DNA of 14,195 nucleotides from DATHTK01 sp035463295 (GTDB taxonomy: Bacteria > Actinomycetota > Rubrobacteria > Rubrobacterales > Rubrobacteraceae). The notes under the pieces were generated by a model. It did not search any database, was not told the origin of the DNA, and worked only from the letters and a program-made list of their open reading frames with translations. The stretch covers positions 1-14,195 of the forward strand of contig DATHTK010000077.1 of NCBI GenBank assembly GCA_035463295.1, read 5' to 3'. Within the stretch, counting starts at the first letter, position 1, and every line of letters starts with the position of its first letter. A program made the translations under genes and the position numbers. This document shows, piece after piece, positions 1-6,649 of this stretch.

Positions 1-678
1 GTAGCCTACGCCCCGGACGGTGTAGATATACTCCAAGCCGCTCTTCTCTTCCAGGGTGGCTCGCAGCCGCCGGATGTGCACGTCTATGGTGCGCGACGAG
101 TGAGTCCCCGCGTAGCCCCACACCTCTCTGGCCAGTGCCTCCCGGCTCTTCTGCTCGCCAGGCTCAGAGGCTAACGCTGCAAGGAGTTCGAACTCCTTGA
201 GCCTTAAAGTAAGCGGCTCTCCGCTCACTCGTGCGGTGAAGTTCTTCGTATCAAGCCACAGCTCACCGGCCTCGATGATCCTGCCCCGTGCTCCCCGAGA
301 GAGCGTGCTCCGCTTGAGGTTGGCGTTGATTCGTGCCAAAAGCTCCTTCATGCCGAATGGCTTCGTCACGTAGTCGTCGGCCCCGGCCTCGAAGCCGCGC
401 ACCTTGTCCTCCTCGGCGTCTCTGGCCGTTACCATGACTATGACGACGTCCTGGTCTCGCTCGCGTATGCGCTCGCAGACCTCTATCCCGGACTCGCCGG
501 GGAGCATGATGTCGAGCAGTATGAGGTCGGGCCGCAGCTTCCTCGCGAGTCGCAGCGCTTCGGCGCCGCTCGTGGTCCCCTCTACGCCGAAACCCTGGCG
601 CGAGAGGTTGTAGGCGAGGGTGCCCATAATGACCTCGTCGTCCTCGACTATGAGGATCTCCGCCTCGTTGACCGCCAA
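1..678 (-). CDS. OmpR/PhoB-family response regulator (3' end cut by window edge)
   Basis: DNA-binding response regulator of a two-component system. The 226 visible residues have a receiver domain (about 5-122) with the acidic pair D13-D14, phospho-acceptor D56 in LILLDIMLPG, T84 in VMVTA and K106 in DYVTKPF. A winged-helix OmpR domain (about 130-226) follows, with the hallmark TIDVHIRRLR and the ending YIYTVRGVGY. Family members usually end a few residues after that, so only a short tail is missing. The start is a TTG at 678-676, with AGGAG at 692-688 nine bases upstream; no ATG or GTG fits the receiver N-terminus. The receiver resembles PhoP/PhoB regulators, but the exact role cannot be fixed without the histidine kinase, which may lie off the left edge. 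It is divergent from dgcA. The family call is firm; the stimulus is unknown. Confidence 0.95.
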   Translation of the reverse strand, partial: MAVNEAEILIVEDDEVIMGTLAYNLSRQGFGVEGTTSGAEALRLARKLRPDLILLDIMLPGESGIEVCERIRERDQDVVIVMVTARDAEEDKVRGFEAGADDYVTKPFGMKELLARINANLKRSTLSRGARGRIIEAGELWLDTKNFTARVSGEPLTLRLKEFELLAALASEPGEQKSREALAREVWGYAGTHSSRTIDVHIRRLRATLEEKSGLEYIYTVRGVGY

Positions 679-715
679 TGCTCGCCACTCCTGTTCGACC
701 GACCGAACCACCCAG

Positions 716-744
716 AGTATAAACACCGCTCCCCGCGGGTTCAC
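716..744 (-). promoter_or_regulatory. Candidate promoter of the response regulator
   Basis: On the minus strand TATACT (721-716) is a good -10 box, preceded at 17 bp by GTGAAC (744-739) as a weak -35. Transcription would start near 709, giving a leader of about 30 bases before the TTG start. The poor -35 with direct repeats just upstream is the layout expected for an activator-dependent or autoregulated promoter. Inference from sequence only. Confidence 0.4.
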
Positions 745-764
745 GCTTTTAACCAGGCTTTAAC
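737..764 (-). repeat. 11-bp-spaced direct repeats, candidate response-regulator (PHO-box-like) site
   Basis: Read on the minus strand, GTTAAAGCCTG is followed directly by GTTAAAAGCGT and then GAACCCGCG. The first six bases of the first two 11-bp units are identical and the third unit is degenerate. OmpR/PhoB-family regulators bind head-to-tail as dimers on direct repeats spaced 11 bp (one helical turn), as in PHO boxes. The block lies about 28-55 bp upstream of the start predicted for the response-regulator gene and upstream of the dgcA promoter, so it could serve autoregulation, dgcA control, or both. Confidence 0.4.
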
Positions 765-792
765 AGACGTGTCGAAGGCCCCTGCAATCCTG

Positions 793-823
793 TTGGAAAA
801 GGCGCTCCCGCTGCCGCTACAAT
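793..823 (+). promoter_or_regulatory. Candidate promoter of dgcA-dgcN
   Basis: TTGGAA (793-798) and TACAAT (818-823) are separated by 19 bp, slightly longer than ideal. A start of transcription near 830 gives a leader of about 43 bases. This placement puts the upstream in-frame ATG at 822 inside the -10 box, which argues for translation from the ATG at 873. Confidence 0.4.
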
Positions 824-872
824 GGGCTGTGTGCGACGGAGGGGGCGGCTTCTGCGGACGAGAGTAGAGAGA

Positions 873-1859
873 ATGACGGTGCGCACCCGGCGCACCTTCG
901 CCATCGCCCGCTCCTCTGCCGACGCCTTCGAGCGCGTTATCTTCGAGGTAGAGGACGGCGGAGCCACCGGCCGGGGCGAGGCCGCGCCCACCCGCTACTA
1001 CGGGCAGGACGCAAGGGGCACAGAGAGGGCGCTCGGGGAGGTGGAAATCCCGGACCCGTGGAACATCGAGGGCGCGCTCGCGCACAACGGCCACCTGCCG
1101 CCCGCGGCGCTCGCGGCCCTCGATGGCGCGCTGCACGACCTCGCCGCGAAGAGGCTCGGGGTTCCCGTCTACCGCCTGCTCGGTCTCGCCCGCCCGGAGC
1201 CGACGAGCGCCTACACCCTCTCCATAGCGGAGCCCGAGGAGACGCTCGAAGAGGCGAAGAGGCTCTCCTCCTTCCCCATCCTGAAGATAAAGGTGGGGGG
1301 TAGGGGGGATCTGGAGACGGTGCGGGCCGTCGCCGGGGTCTCGGGGGCGGATCTCTGGGTGGACGCGAACGAGGCCTTCTCGCCGGACGAGGCCCCGGAG
1401 GTGGTCTCCGGGCTAAAGGAGATGGGAGTACGTATGATCGAACAGCCCGTCCCGGCCTCCGCCGGACCCGACGCCTTGAAGAGGGCGACGGAGGCGGCGC
1501 ACCCCGTACCGGTGATCGCCGACGAGGCCGCAATCTCCGCCCGAGACGTTCCCCCTCTCGCCGGGTGCGCGAGCGGCGTCAACGTCAAGCTCGCCAAGTG
1601 CGGGGGGATTCGTCGGGCCCTCGAGATGGTACATGCCGCCCGCGCTCTCGGGATGATGGCGATGATCGGTTGCATGGTCGAGACGAGCTGCGGCATTGCT
1701 GCTGCGGCCCACATCTCGGGCCTCTTCGATCTCGTGGACCTCGACGGGGCGATGCTCCTCGACGACGACCCTTTCGGAGGCATCGCCTACGGGAACGGCC
1801 GCATCTTCCTCCCGGACGAGCCGGGCCTCGGTGTGGAACCGAGGGAGGTGCCGCGATGA
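873..1859 (+). CDS. dgcA: Enolase-superfamily epimerase, DgcA / dipeptide epimerase type
   Basis: 328-residue member of the mandelate racemase/muconate lactonizing enzyme family in the L-Ala-D/L-Glu epimerase group. Visible active-site features are K138 and K140 (LKIKVGG), metal ligands D164 (WVDANEAF), E190 (MIEQP) and D217 (VIADEA), and the opposing base K239 (NVKLAKCGG). The MIGCMVETSCGI stretch (264-275) is also typical. Its stop overlaps the start of a DUF1611/DgcN gene (ATGA), and that pairing favours N-acetyl-D-glutamate racemase (DgcA) over a cell-wall dipeptide epimerase. In the established pathway DgcN acetylates D-glutamate and DgcA inverts the alpha carbon to give N-acetyl-L-glutamate. 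The start chosen is ATG 873 after a purine-rich GAGAGA. An in-frame ATG at 822 would add 17 Arg-rich residues that do not look like the family N-terminus. Family call firm; substrate inferred from context. Confidence 0.88.
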   Translation: MTVRTRRTFAIARSSADAFERVIFEVEDGGATGRGEAAPTRYYGQDARGTERALGEVEIPDPWNIEGALAHNGHLPPAALAALDGALHDLAAKRLGVPVYRLLGLARPEPTSAYTLSIAEPEETLEEAKRLSSFPILKIKVGGRGDLETVRAVAGVSGADLWVDANEAFSPDEAPEVVSGLKEMGVRMIEQPVPASAGPDALKRATEAAHPVPVIADEAAISARDVPPLAGCASGVNVKLAKCGGIRRALEMVHAARALGMMAMIGCMVETSCGIAAAAHISGLFDLVDLDGAMLLDDDPFGGIAYGNGRIFLPDEPGLGVEPREVPR

Positions 1860-2917
1860 TCCCCCACGACGCTCCCGAGCGCCGCTATGTGGTCCTGGCC
1901 GAGGGCAGCTTCGCGGGTCGCCACGCGAAGACCGCTCACGGCCTGGTGCGCTACGGGAAGGACACGACGGTGGCCGTCGTGGACTCGACTCTCGCCGGGA
2001 AGACCGTGCGCGAGGCGATGCCGCAGCTCGCGCACGAGCCGGGGCGCGACGCCCCCATAGTCGGCACGGTCGAGGAGGCGCTGGAGTTCTCGCCGACCTC
2101 CGTCCTCGTCGGGCTCGCCCCTCCGGGAGGACGGTTGCCCGAGGAGTGGATGGACGCCCTGCGTTCGGCGACGGAAGCCGGTCTCGAGGTGGTAAGCGGC
2201 CTGCACGAGCGCCTCGCCCCCGGGTTCCCCGGCGCTCGGGTGTGGGACGTGCGTGAGCCGCCCGAAGGCATACCCCTCTTCTCCGGGAAGGGCTTCGGGG
2301 TGAGGCCAAAGGTCGCGCTCACGGTCGGCACCGCCAACGCCATCGGCAAGATGACGGCTACCCTCGAGGTCGCGAGGGCCGCCGGGGATGCCAGTGTCTC
2401 CGCCGAGTTCGTCGCCACCGGGCAGACCGGTGTGATCATAGCGGGATGGGGGATCTGCGTGGACGCGGTGGTCTCGGACTTCGTCGCCGGGGCCTCCGAG
2501 CAGCTCGTCCTCGAGGCGGCGAGGCGCGAGCCGGACCTCGTTCTCGTCGAGGGCCAGGGGTCTCTGGGCCATCCGGCCTACTCGGGGGTGACGCTCGGTC
2601 TACTGCACGGCTCCTGCCCGGACTGCCTGATCCTCTGCGCCGACGCCTCGAACGAAGACATCGTCCCCGGCGTCCCGCGCCCCACACCGGCGCGCGCGGC
2701 GCGCCTCTACGAGGAGATCGCCTCGCTCGTCAAGCCGGCGCCGGTCGTCGCGGTGAGCGTGAATACCCGTGGGCTCGAAGATGCCGAGGCCGAGGACCTT
2801 CTCGCCTCCATAGCCGACGAGACGGGTTTGCCGACGGCCGACCCCTTCCGGGGTCCCGCTACCCCGATCCTGCGCGCGGTGCTCGACGCGCCGAAGACGA
2901 GCGCCGCAGGCTTCTGA
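1856..2917 (+). CDS. dgcN: DUF1611 protein, D-glutamate N-acetyltransferase type (DgcN)
   Basis: 353-residue DUF1611 protein. It has an N-terminal Rossmann-like domain (about 1-145, beginning near RRYVVLAEGSF) and a C-terminal P-loop-like domain with LTVGTANAIGKMT (from about 154). Also visible are the conserved VATGQTGVIIAG, VDAVVSDFVAGA, VEGQGSLGHPAYSGVTLGL and NTRGL segments. DgcN is known as the D-glutamate N-acetyltransferase acting before DgcA; here it is the second gene, coupled by a 4-base ATGA overlap with GGGAGGTG just upstream as the ribosome site. Length is normal for the family and no key segment is missing. The gene ends convergently with a minus-strand frame 7 bases later, with no obvious hairpin between. 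Family call strong; acetyl-CoA-dependent activity on D-glutamate inferred from the pairing. Confidence 0.87.
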   Translation: MIPHDAPERRYVVLAEGSFAGRHAKTAHGLVRYGKDTTVAVVDSTLAGKTVREAMPQLAHEPGRDAPIVGTVEEALEFSPTSVLVGLAPPGGRLPEEWMDALRSATEAGLEVVSGLHERLAPGFPGARVWDVREPPEGIPLFSGKGFGVRPKVALTVGTANAIGKMTATLEVARAAGDASVSAEFVATGQTGVIIAGWGICVDAVVSDFVAGASEQLVLEAARREPDLVLVEGQGSLGHPAYSGVTLGLLHGSCPDCLILCADASNEDIVPGVPRPTPARAARLYEEIASLVKPAPVVAVSVNTRGLEDAEAEDLLASIADETGLPTADPFRGPATPILRAVLDAPKTSAAGF

Positions 2918-2923
2918 GGCTGC

Positions 2924-3214
2924 CTACTCCTTCCCGGGTCCCGTCGAAGTGTAGGGGGCGTTCTCCATCCCGAAACTGAAGGTGTAGGTGCGCATGGTTC
3001 CTTCGCCCGCAAGGTCGCCGGTCCGGGCTGTATCTAGACCGGCCTTCGAGATGACTTCGAACCACCCTTCTGCGAATAGCGCGCTGATACCGGATAGCGC
3101 GACCACCGCGACGACCGTAACGAGGGCCGCCATCGCGAGCAACCCCACCCTCGAGAAGGTGCTCCCGCGCGTGTGGCGCCCGATGTCCAGCAGCGCCGTG
3201 ACCCAGAGGACCAA
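2924..3214 (-). CDS. Small membrane-protein frame, possibly a 5'-truncated remnant
   Basis: About 96 residues from a TTG at 3214. A clear membrane helix is visible at about 24-46 (LLAMAALVTVVAVVALSGI), then a polar tail ending FSFGMENAPYTSTGPGKE. The reading frame stays hydrophobic upstream of the TTG (SVLTYGLWPSLTFAVLVLW) back to an in-frame TAG at 3286-3284, with no ATG or GTG on the way. The first helix would therefore be cut in half by a TTG start. The TAG lies only about 20 bases from the end of the GntR gene. This looks like the 3' part of a larger membrane protein that lost its 5' end. I do not recognise the family. It could alternatively be a real small protein using an unusual start (CTG or TTG). 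Confidence 0.4.
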   Translation of the reverse strand: MVLWVTALLDIGRHTRGSTFSRVGLLAMAALVTVVAVVALSGISALFAEGWFEVISKAGLDTARTGDLAGEGTMRTYTFSFGMENAPYTSTGPGKE

Positions 3215-3305
3215 GACCGCGAAGGTCAGCGAAGGCCACAGACCGTACGTGAGAACGGATGCTGCCAGAGCGTCGATAGTACGCTATCTCTTTGACGCCG
3301 CCGCT

Positions 3306-4091
3306 TCACCGCGCCTTCGAGCGGGGGCCGTTCCCGTACGGCTCCGTTTCTCCGGCGTTGCGAACGTCAGGCCCTTTGGGAACGGCCTGCTGGTAGACCT
3401 CGTAGGACGTCAGCAGGTGCTCCTCCATGCGAGCCCTCGCCAACGCCTCGTCCCCGTCGAGGATCGCCTCGTAGATCTGGCGGTGCTGGTCCTGGGAGAC
3501 CTGCTTCGCCTCAGGTAGAACGTAGCGCTCGGCCAGCGTCCTGAGCGTCAGGTGGATCGAGAGCATGAACGTGCTCAGCAACCTGTTTCCCGAGGCGTCG
3601 GCGATTGCCCTGTGGAACGTTATGTCCGGGAAGTAGGTGTCGAACTCCCGGTGCTCGTCGCACTCGATGGTGCTCCGCATCGTCGCGAGATCCCGCTCCG
3701 TCCGCCCGACGGCGGCCATCCCCACCGTCCTCAGCTCTATGGCCTCCCGCGCCGCCCATAACTCGTCGAGGGTTAGCTCGTCTACGTCCAGGAGCAACGT
3801 GATGGAATCCTTGAGGCCCTCCGCTATCCCTGTCCCGCTCAACGTCTTGACGAACGTGCCCCCCGTCGGACCCGTCGAGCTCTCGAGCACGTTGAGCGCC
3901 TCTAGCACCTTGAGCGCCTCCCGCACCGTCGGCCGGCTGACCCCGAGGCTCCGGGCCAGCTCCGTCTCTGGCGGCAGCCTGTCGCCAGGTCGTAACTCTC
4001 CAGAAGAGATAGCGCCACGGATGTGCATGATTATCTGCTCGTAGGTCTTGTGAGCCTTGCGTGTTCCTTCTGAACCAACCTCTGCCACCAT
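3306..4091 (-). CDS. GntR-family regulator, FadR/FCD subfamily
   Basis: 261-residue transcription factor. The N-terminal winged helix-turn-helix (about 14-82) contains LRPGDRLPPETELARSLGVS and RPTVREALKVLEALNVLE. The C-terminal all-helical FCD ligand domain (about 100-235) keeps the usual metal/ligand residues D156 and H160 (DITFHRAIA), H203 (DQHRQIYEAI) and H225 (MEEHLL). FCD domains typically bind carboxylate metabolites and release DNA on binding. The start ATG 4091 has AAAGGAG about 8 bases upstream. The gene is divergent from the MFS operon, and a perfect palindrome overlaps that operon's -35 box. A related palindrome lies between the asparaginase and imidase genes, so it is probably the local regulator of the whole island (inference). 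The 40-residue charged tail is variable in the family. Confidence 0.93.
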   Translation of the reverse strand: MVAEVGSEGTRKAHKTYEQIIMHIRGAISSGELRPGDRLPPETELARSLGVSRPTVREALKVLEALNVLESSTGPTGGTFVKTLSGTGIAEGLKDSITLLLDVDELTLDELWAAREAIELRTVGMAAVGRTERDLATMRSTIECDEHREFDTYFPDITFHRAIADASGNRLLSTFMLSIHLTLRTLAERYVLPEAKQVSQDQHRQIYEAILDGDEALARARMEEHLLTSYEVYQQAVPKGPDVRNAGETEPYGNGPRSKAR

Positions 4092-4260
4092 GTGCCGCTC
4101 CTTTGAACTAGCTATAACGTAATTCTAAGGCTATTGCTCGCCTTTCGTAGGGGGCTCCCTCCCGCTGCCCATGAACGTGCGTGGGCCGAAGAATCCAGCC
4201 GGCTCATCTCGCAAACAGACCCGGGGCCGAGCACCTGTCGTTGTCCAGAGGACCATTGAG

Positions 4261-4279
4261 GTATTTGTTTGACAAATAC
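4261..4279. promoter_or_regulatory. Perfect 19-bp palindrome, candidate GntR/FadR-type operator
   Basis: GTATTTGTTTGACAAATAC has 8-bp perfect arms, GTATTTGT and ACAAATAC, around a 3-bp TTG centre. It is an AT-rich island in GC-rich DNA and contains the -35 hexamer of the MFS promoter. Short symmetric sites of this size are normal for FadR-subfamily repressors. The same 8-3-8 layout and core occur at 12926-12944. Binding there would block RNA polymerase (inference). Confidence 0.7.
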
Positions 4280-4297
4280 GTGGCGTTTGGCTATCTT
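4269..4297 (+). promoter_or_regulatory. Promoter of the MFS-SDR-SDR operon
   Basis: TTGACA (4269-4274) is a perfect -35 box, spaced 17 bp from TATCTT (4292-4297), a 4/6 match to the -10 consensus. Start of transcription is expected near 4304. The -35 lies inside the palindromic operator at 4261-4279, so the promoter looks intrinsically strong and repressed in the absence of inducer. Confidence 0.65.
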
Positions 4298-4385
4298 GCG
4301 CCATGTGCGCTCGCTCTGTGGAGGCGCAGCAGCGTGAAGTGCCGGGCCGTCTGATCGTAAGGGGCTAGAGCAAGGAGGGCGGAGG

Positions 4386-5771
4386 ATGGTTGACCGATCG
4401 GGGCAGGGTGACGAGGGCTCTACTGGAACGGTAGGGGGGATTCGGACCACCTTCACTCGGAACGAGGTGATCTACTCCTCGGTCATCTGTTTCCTGGCCT
4501 GGGTTGTATGCGTCTACGACTACATAATGTTCGGGACGCTTCTGCCGGTGATGGCGGACGACTTCGGCTGGACGACGGCGACGAGCACGGCTATCGCGAC
4601 CATAGTGGCGATCGGGACCTTCTTTGTAGCCATCTTCGTGGGACCGATGATCGACTACCTCGGTCGGAAGCGGTCTCTTATCATCACCACCCTCGGTACG
4701 GGCTTGAGCTCGGGTCTGACGGGCCTGACCCCCGCCGGGTTCGCGGCGCCTTTCCTGGCGGTCGTGCGATCCATCTCCGGCCTCGGGTACGCCGAGCAGG
4801 CGGTCAACGCGACCTACCTCAACGAGGTCTACGGCACGCGCAAGAACCGGGGGTTGGTCTACAGCCTGGTCCAGGGCGGCTGGCCGATCGGGGTGCTGCT
4901 CGCCTCGGCGTTCACGGCGTTGCTGCTCGGCACCGTCGGATGGCGGGGCGTGTTCATGCTCGCCACGATACCGGCCCTGATAGTAGCCGGCCTCGCCCTC
5001 AAGCTCAGGGAGTCTCCGAAGTTCCTGGCCATGCAGCGGGTCCGCCAGCTCGAGAAGGAGAACCGGCACGAGGAGGCCGTCGAGTTCGGCCGCCACTTCG
5101 ACATAGACGTGCACCACGTCCAGGAGACTACCCTGCAGCAGATCTTCGAGCCCGACATCCGGCGCCACACGATCTTCCTCGCCGCGGCATTCCTGGCGAA
5201 CTGGATCGGCATCCAGGTCTTCGCAGTCCTCGGGACCACCGTGCTCACGGAGGGCAAGGGGGTTACGTTCGGGAGCGCCCTGACCGTCCTCATAGTCTCC
5301 AACGCGGCGGCCTACATCGGCTACCTGACCCACGGCTTTATAGGGGACCGCATCGGCCGGCGCCTCACCATCGCGGGCGGTTGGATCATCTCCGGGATCG
5401 CCTACTCGATCATGCTCTTCGGCCCGGATTCGCAGGCCTTCGTGCTGACCATGTACACGATCGGGCTCTTCTTCATAATCGGGCCCTACGCGGCCCTGCT
5501 GTTCTTTATGGGCGAGTCGTTCCCGACCCGCGTGCGCGGCACCGGAGCCTCTTTCGTCAACGCCATGGGCCCGATCGGGGCGATCGCCGGTGGCGCGCTG
5601 CTCACCGCCTTTCTCACCCTGACCGGGGATAACATGGTGATCGCCGCCTTCCTGAGCGGTGCGCTCGCGACGTTACTCTCCGGGCTCCTCATGCTGGGCA
5701 CGCGCAACGTGACCGACCCGCGCCAGGCCGAGGCAGTCGCAGGAGGGTCCACCTCCGGACGCGTGCGGTGA
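4386..5771 (+). CDS. MFS transporter, aromatic/organic-acid:H+ symporter-like
   Basis: 461-residue major facilitator with about 12 predicted membrane helices. The first begins at VIYSSVICFLAWVVCVYDYIM, after a polar N-terminus of about 25 residues. Motif A occurs after TM2 (GPMIDYLGRKRSL) and its counterpart after TM8 (GFIGDRIGRRLT), and ESFPTRVRGTGASF follows TM10. A long charged central loop (about 205-255) separates the halves, as usual in the family. These signatures match the sugar/organic-acid group that includes aromatic acid:H+ symporters. It probably imports the substrate, or an acid derived from it. ATG 4386 has AAGGAGG at 4372-4378. It is the first gene of an operon with two dehydrogenases and is regulated from the overlapping palindrome/-35. 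The exact substrate cannot be read from sequence; a cyclic amide, ureide or organic acid would fit the neighbours. Confidence 0.9.
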   Translation: MVDRSGQGDEGSTGTVGGIRTTFTRNEVIYSSVICFLAWVVCVYDYIMFGTLLPVMADDFGWTTATSTAIATIVAIGTFFVAIFVGPMIDYLGRKRSLIITTLGTGLSSGLTGLTPAGFAAPFLAVVRSISGLGYAEQAVNATYLNEVYGTRKNRGLVYSLVQGGWPIGVLLASAFTALLLGTVGWRGVFMLATIPALIVAGLALKLRESPKFLAMQRVRQLEKENRHEEAVEFGRHFDIDVHHVQETTLQQIFEPDIRRHTIFLAAAFLANWIGIQVFAVLGTTVLTEGKGVTFGSALTVLIVSNAAAYIGYLTHGFIGDRIGRRLTIAGGWIISGIAYSIMLFGPDSQAFVLTMYTIGLFFIIGPYAALLFFMGESFPTRVRGTGASFVNAMGPIGAIAGGALLTAFLTLTGDNMVIAAFLSGALATLLSGLLMLGTRNVTDPRQAEAVAGGSTSGRVR

Positions 5772-5806
5772 CCCGGCCTCGCGCGCATATGACGCTTTGA
5801 CCGATT

Positions 5807-5831
5807 GGGGGCGAGCCGCTGGCTCGCCCCC
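5807..5831 (+). terminator. Strong GC hairpin after the MFS gene
   Basis: GGGGGCGAGCC (5807-5817), loop GCT, then GGCTCGCCCCC (5821-5831): a perfect 11-bp stem with a 3-base loop, followed by GTCTGTTCGTTCG rather than a clean U run. It lies 36 bases after the MFS stop and 38 bases before the next gene. It may act as a partial terminator or an mRNA-stabilising stem that makes more transporter message than dehydrogenase message. Confidence 0.6.
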
Positions 5832-5868
5832 GTCTGTTCGTTCGACACGTGGGATGAGGAGGTTATAG

Positions 5869-6615
5869 GTGAGTTCTACGGGCCCCCGCGTCGCCCTGGT
5901 GACGGGAGCGGGGAGCGGGATCGGCCGGGCCATCGCCGAGAAGCTGGCCGGGGACGGAGAGCTGGTAGTGGTCAACGATCTGCGCGGCGAGGCCGCCGAG
6001 GAGGTGGTAGCCGGGATAGCGTACTCCGGCGGTCGGGCGGCGGCCGCCCCCGGCGACGTCTCGGACCCGGAGAGCGTACGGCGGATCGTGGAGGCGGCCC
6101 GCGAGGCGTTCGGGACGCTCGAGATCCTGATCAACAACGCCGGGTTTCTGCAACAGAAGCGCTTCATCGATCTCAGCGTCGAGGACTTCGACCGCATGAT
6201 CGCCGTTCATCTCCGCGGCACATTTCTGTGCACGAGTGCCGTGTTGCCCGAGATGCTCTCCAGCGGGCGGGGCATAATCGTCAACGTCGCCTCCCAGCTC
6301 GGTCAGATCGGGAGCGTCGAGCTCTCTCACTACAGCGCGGCGAAGGCCGGTATCATCGGCCTCACCAAGTCGCTGGCGCGCGAGGTCTCGGCAGAGGGCG
6401 TCCGGGTAAACGCAGTCGCCCCCGGGCCGATCAACACCGAGCTCGTCCTCGGGCTCTCCGAAGAGTGGCGCAGGAACAAGGCGGCCGAGCTTCCCCTGGG
6501 ACGCTTCGGTGAGCCCTGGGAGGTGGCCGAGACGGTCTCCTTCCTTGTCTCCGACGGGGCCGCGCTCTACGTGGGTCAGACCCTCGGCCCCAACTCCGGG
6601 GACGTGATGCTGTGA
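5869..6615 (+). CDS. Short-chain dehydrogenase/reductase 1
   Basis: 248-residue classical SDR. It shows the nucleotide motif TGAGSGIG (12-19), an acidic D37 after beta-2 (VVVNDLRG) that favours NAD(H), GDV (62-64), NNAG (89-92), and the catalytic S142 (VNVASQ), Y155 and K159 (YSAAK). The end GQTLGPNSGDVML resembles FabG-like oxidoreductases of catabolic clusters. The GTG start at 5869 has GAGGAGG ending about six bases upstream. It is the second gene of the transporter operon and 34 bases before a second SDR. Two paralogous SDRs behind one importer suggest successive or stereospecific oxidation of a hydroxyl intermediate. The substrate is not deducible; automated tools may call it 3-oxoacyl-ACP reductase, which I do not favour. 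Confidence 0.9.
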   Translation: MSSTGPRVALVTGAGSGIGRAIAEKLAGDGELVVVNDLRGEAAEEVVAGIAYSGGRAAAAPGDVSDPESVRRIVEAAREAFGTLEILINNAGFLQQKRFIDLSVEDFDRMIAVHLRGTFLCTSAVLPEMLSSGRGIIVNVASQLGQIGSVELSHYSAAKAGIIGLTKSLAREVSAEGVRVNAVAPGPINTELVLGLSEEWRRNKAAELPLGRFGEPWEVAETVSFLVSDGAALYVGQTLGPNSGDVML

Positions 6616-6649
6616 GAAGCGCGGCGCCCGCGTAGAGGAGCGGGGTCTT

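Larger units (their letters stand above)
4092..4385. other. Divergent intergenic region between the GntR regulator and the MFS operon
   Basis: 294 bases without a convincing gene. It holds the GntR ribosome site and an AT-rich patch near 4105-4130 (minus-strand TTATAG, a possible -10 for the regulator). It also holds the operator/promoter for the MFS gene at 4261-4297, listed separately, and the strong AAGGAGG ribosome site at 4372-4378. The 4298-4370 stretch would be an untranslated leader of about 80 bases, in which I see no riboswitch-like structure. Confidence 0.6.

Noticed and set aside
263..688. Minus-strand frame of 141 codons at the left end
   Set aside because: Shifted frame of the response regulator; the true frame gives complete receiver and winged-helix motifs.
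822..872. In-frame ATG at 822 as the start of the dgcA epimerase
   Set aside because: It lies inside a likely -10 box (TACAAT 818-823), has no ribosome site, and would add an Arg-rich tail not typical of the family; ATG 873 fits better.
1565..1855. Extension of the DUF1611 frame into dgcA
   Set aside because: The extension is a shifted frame of dgcA; ATG 1856 has a GGGAGGTG ribosome site and a normal ATGA overlap.
4171..4272. 33-codon plus-strand frame in the GntR-MFS intergenic region
   Set aside because: No ribosome site, no recognisable protein character, and it overlaps the operator and the -35 box.
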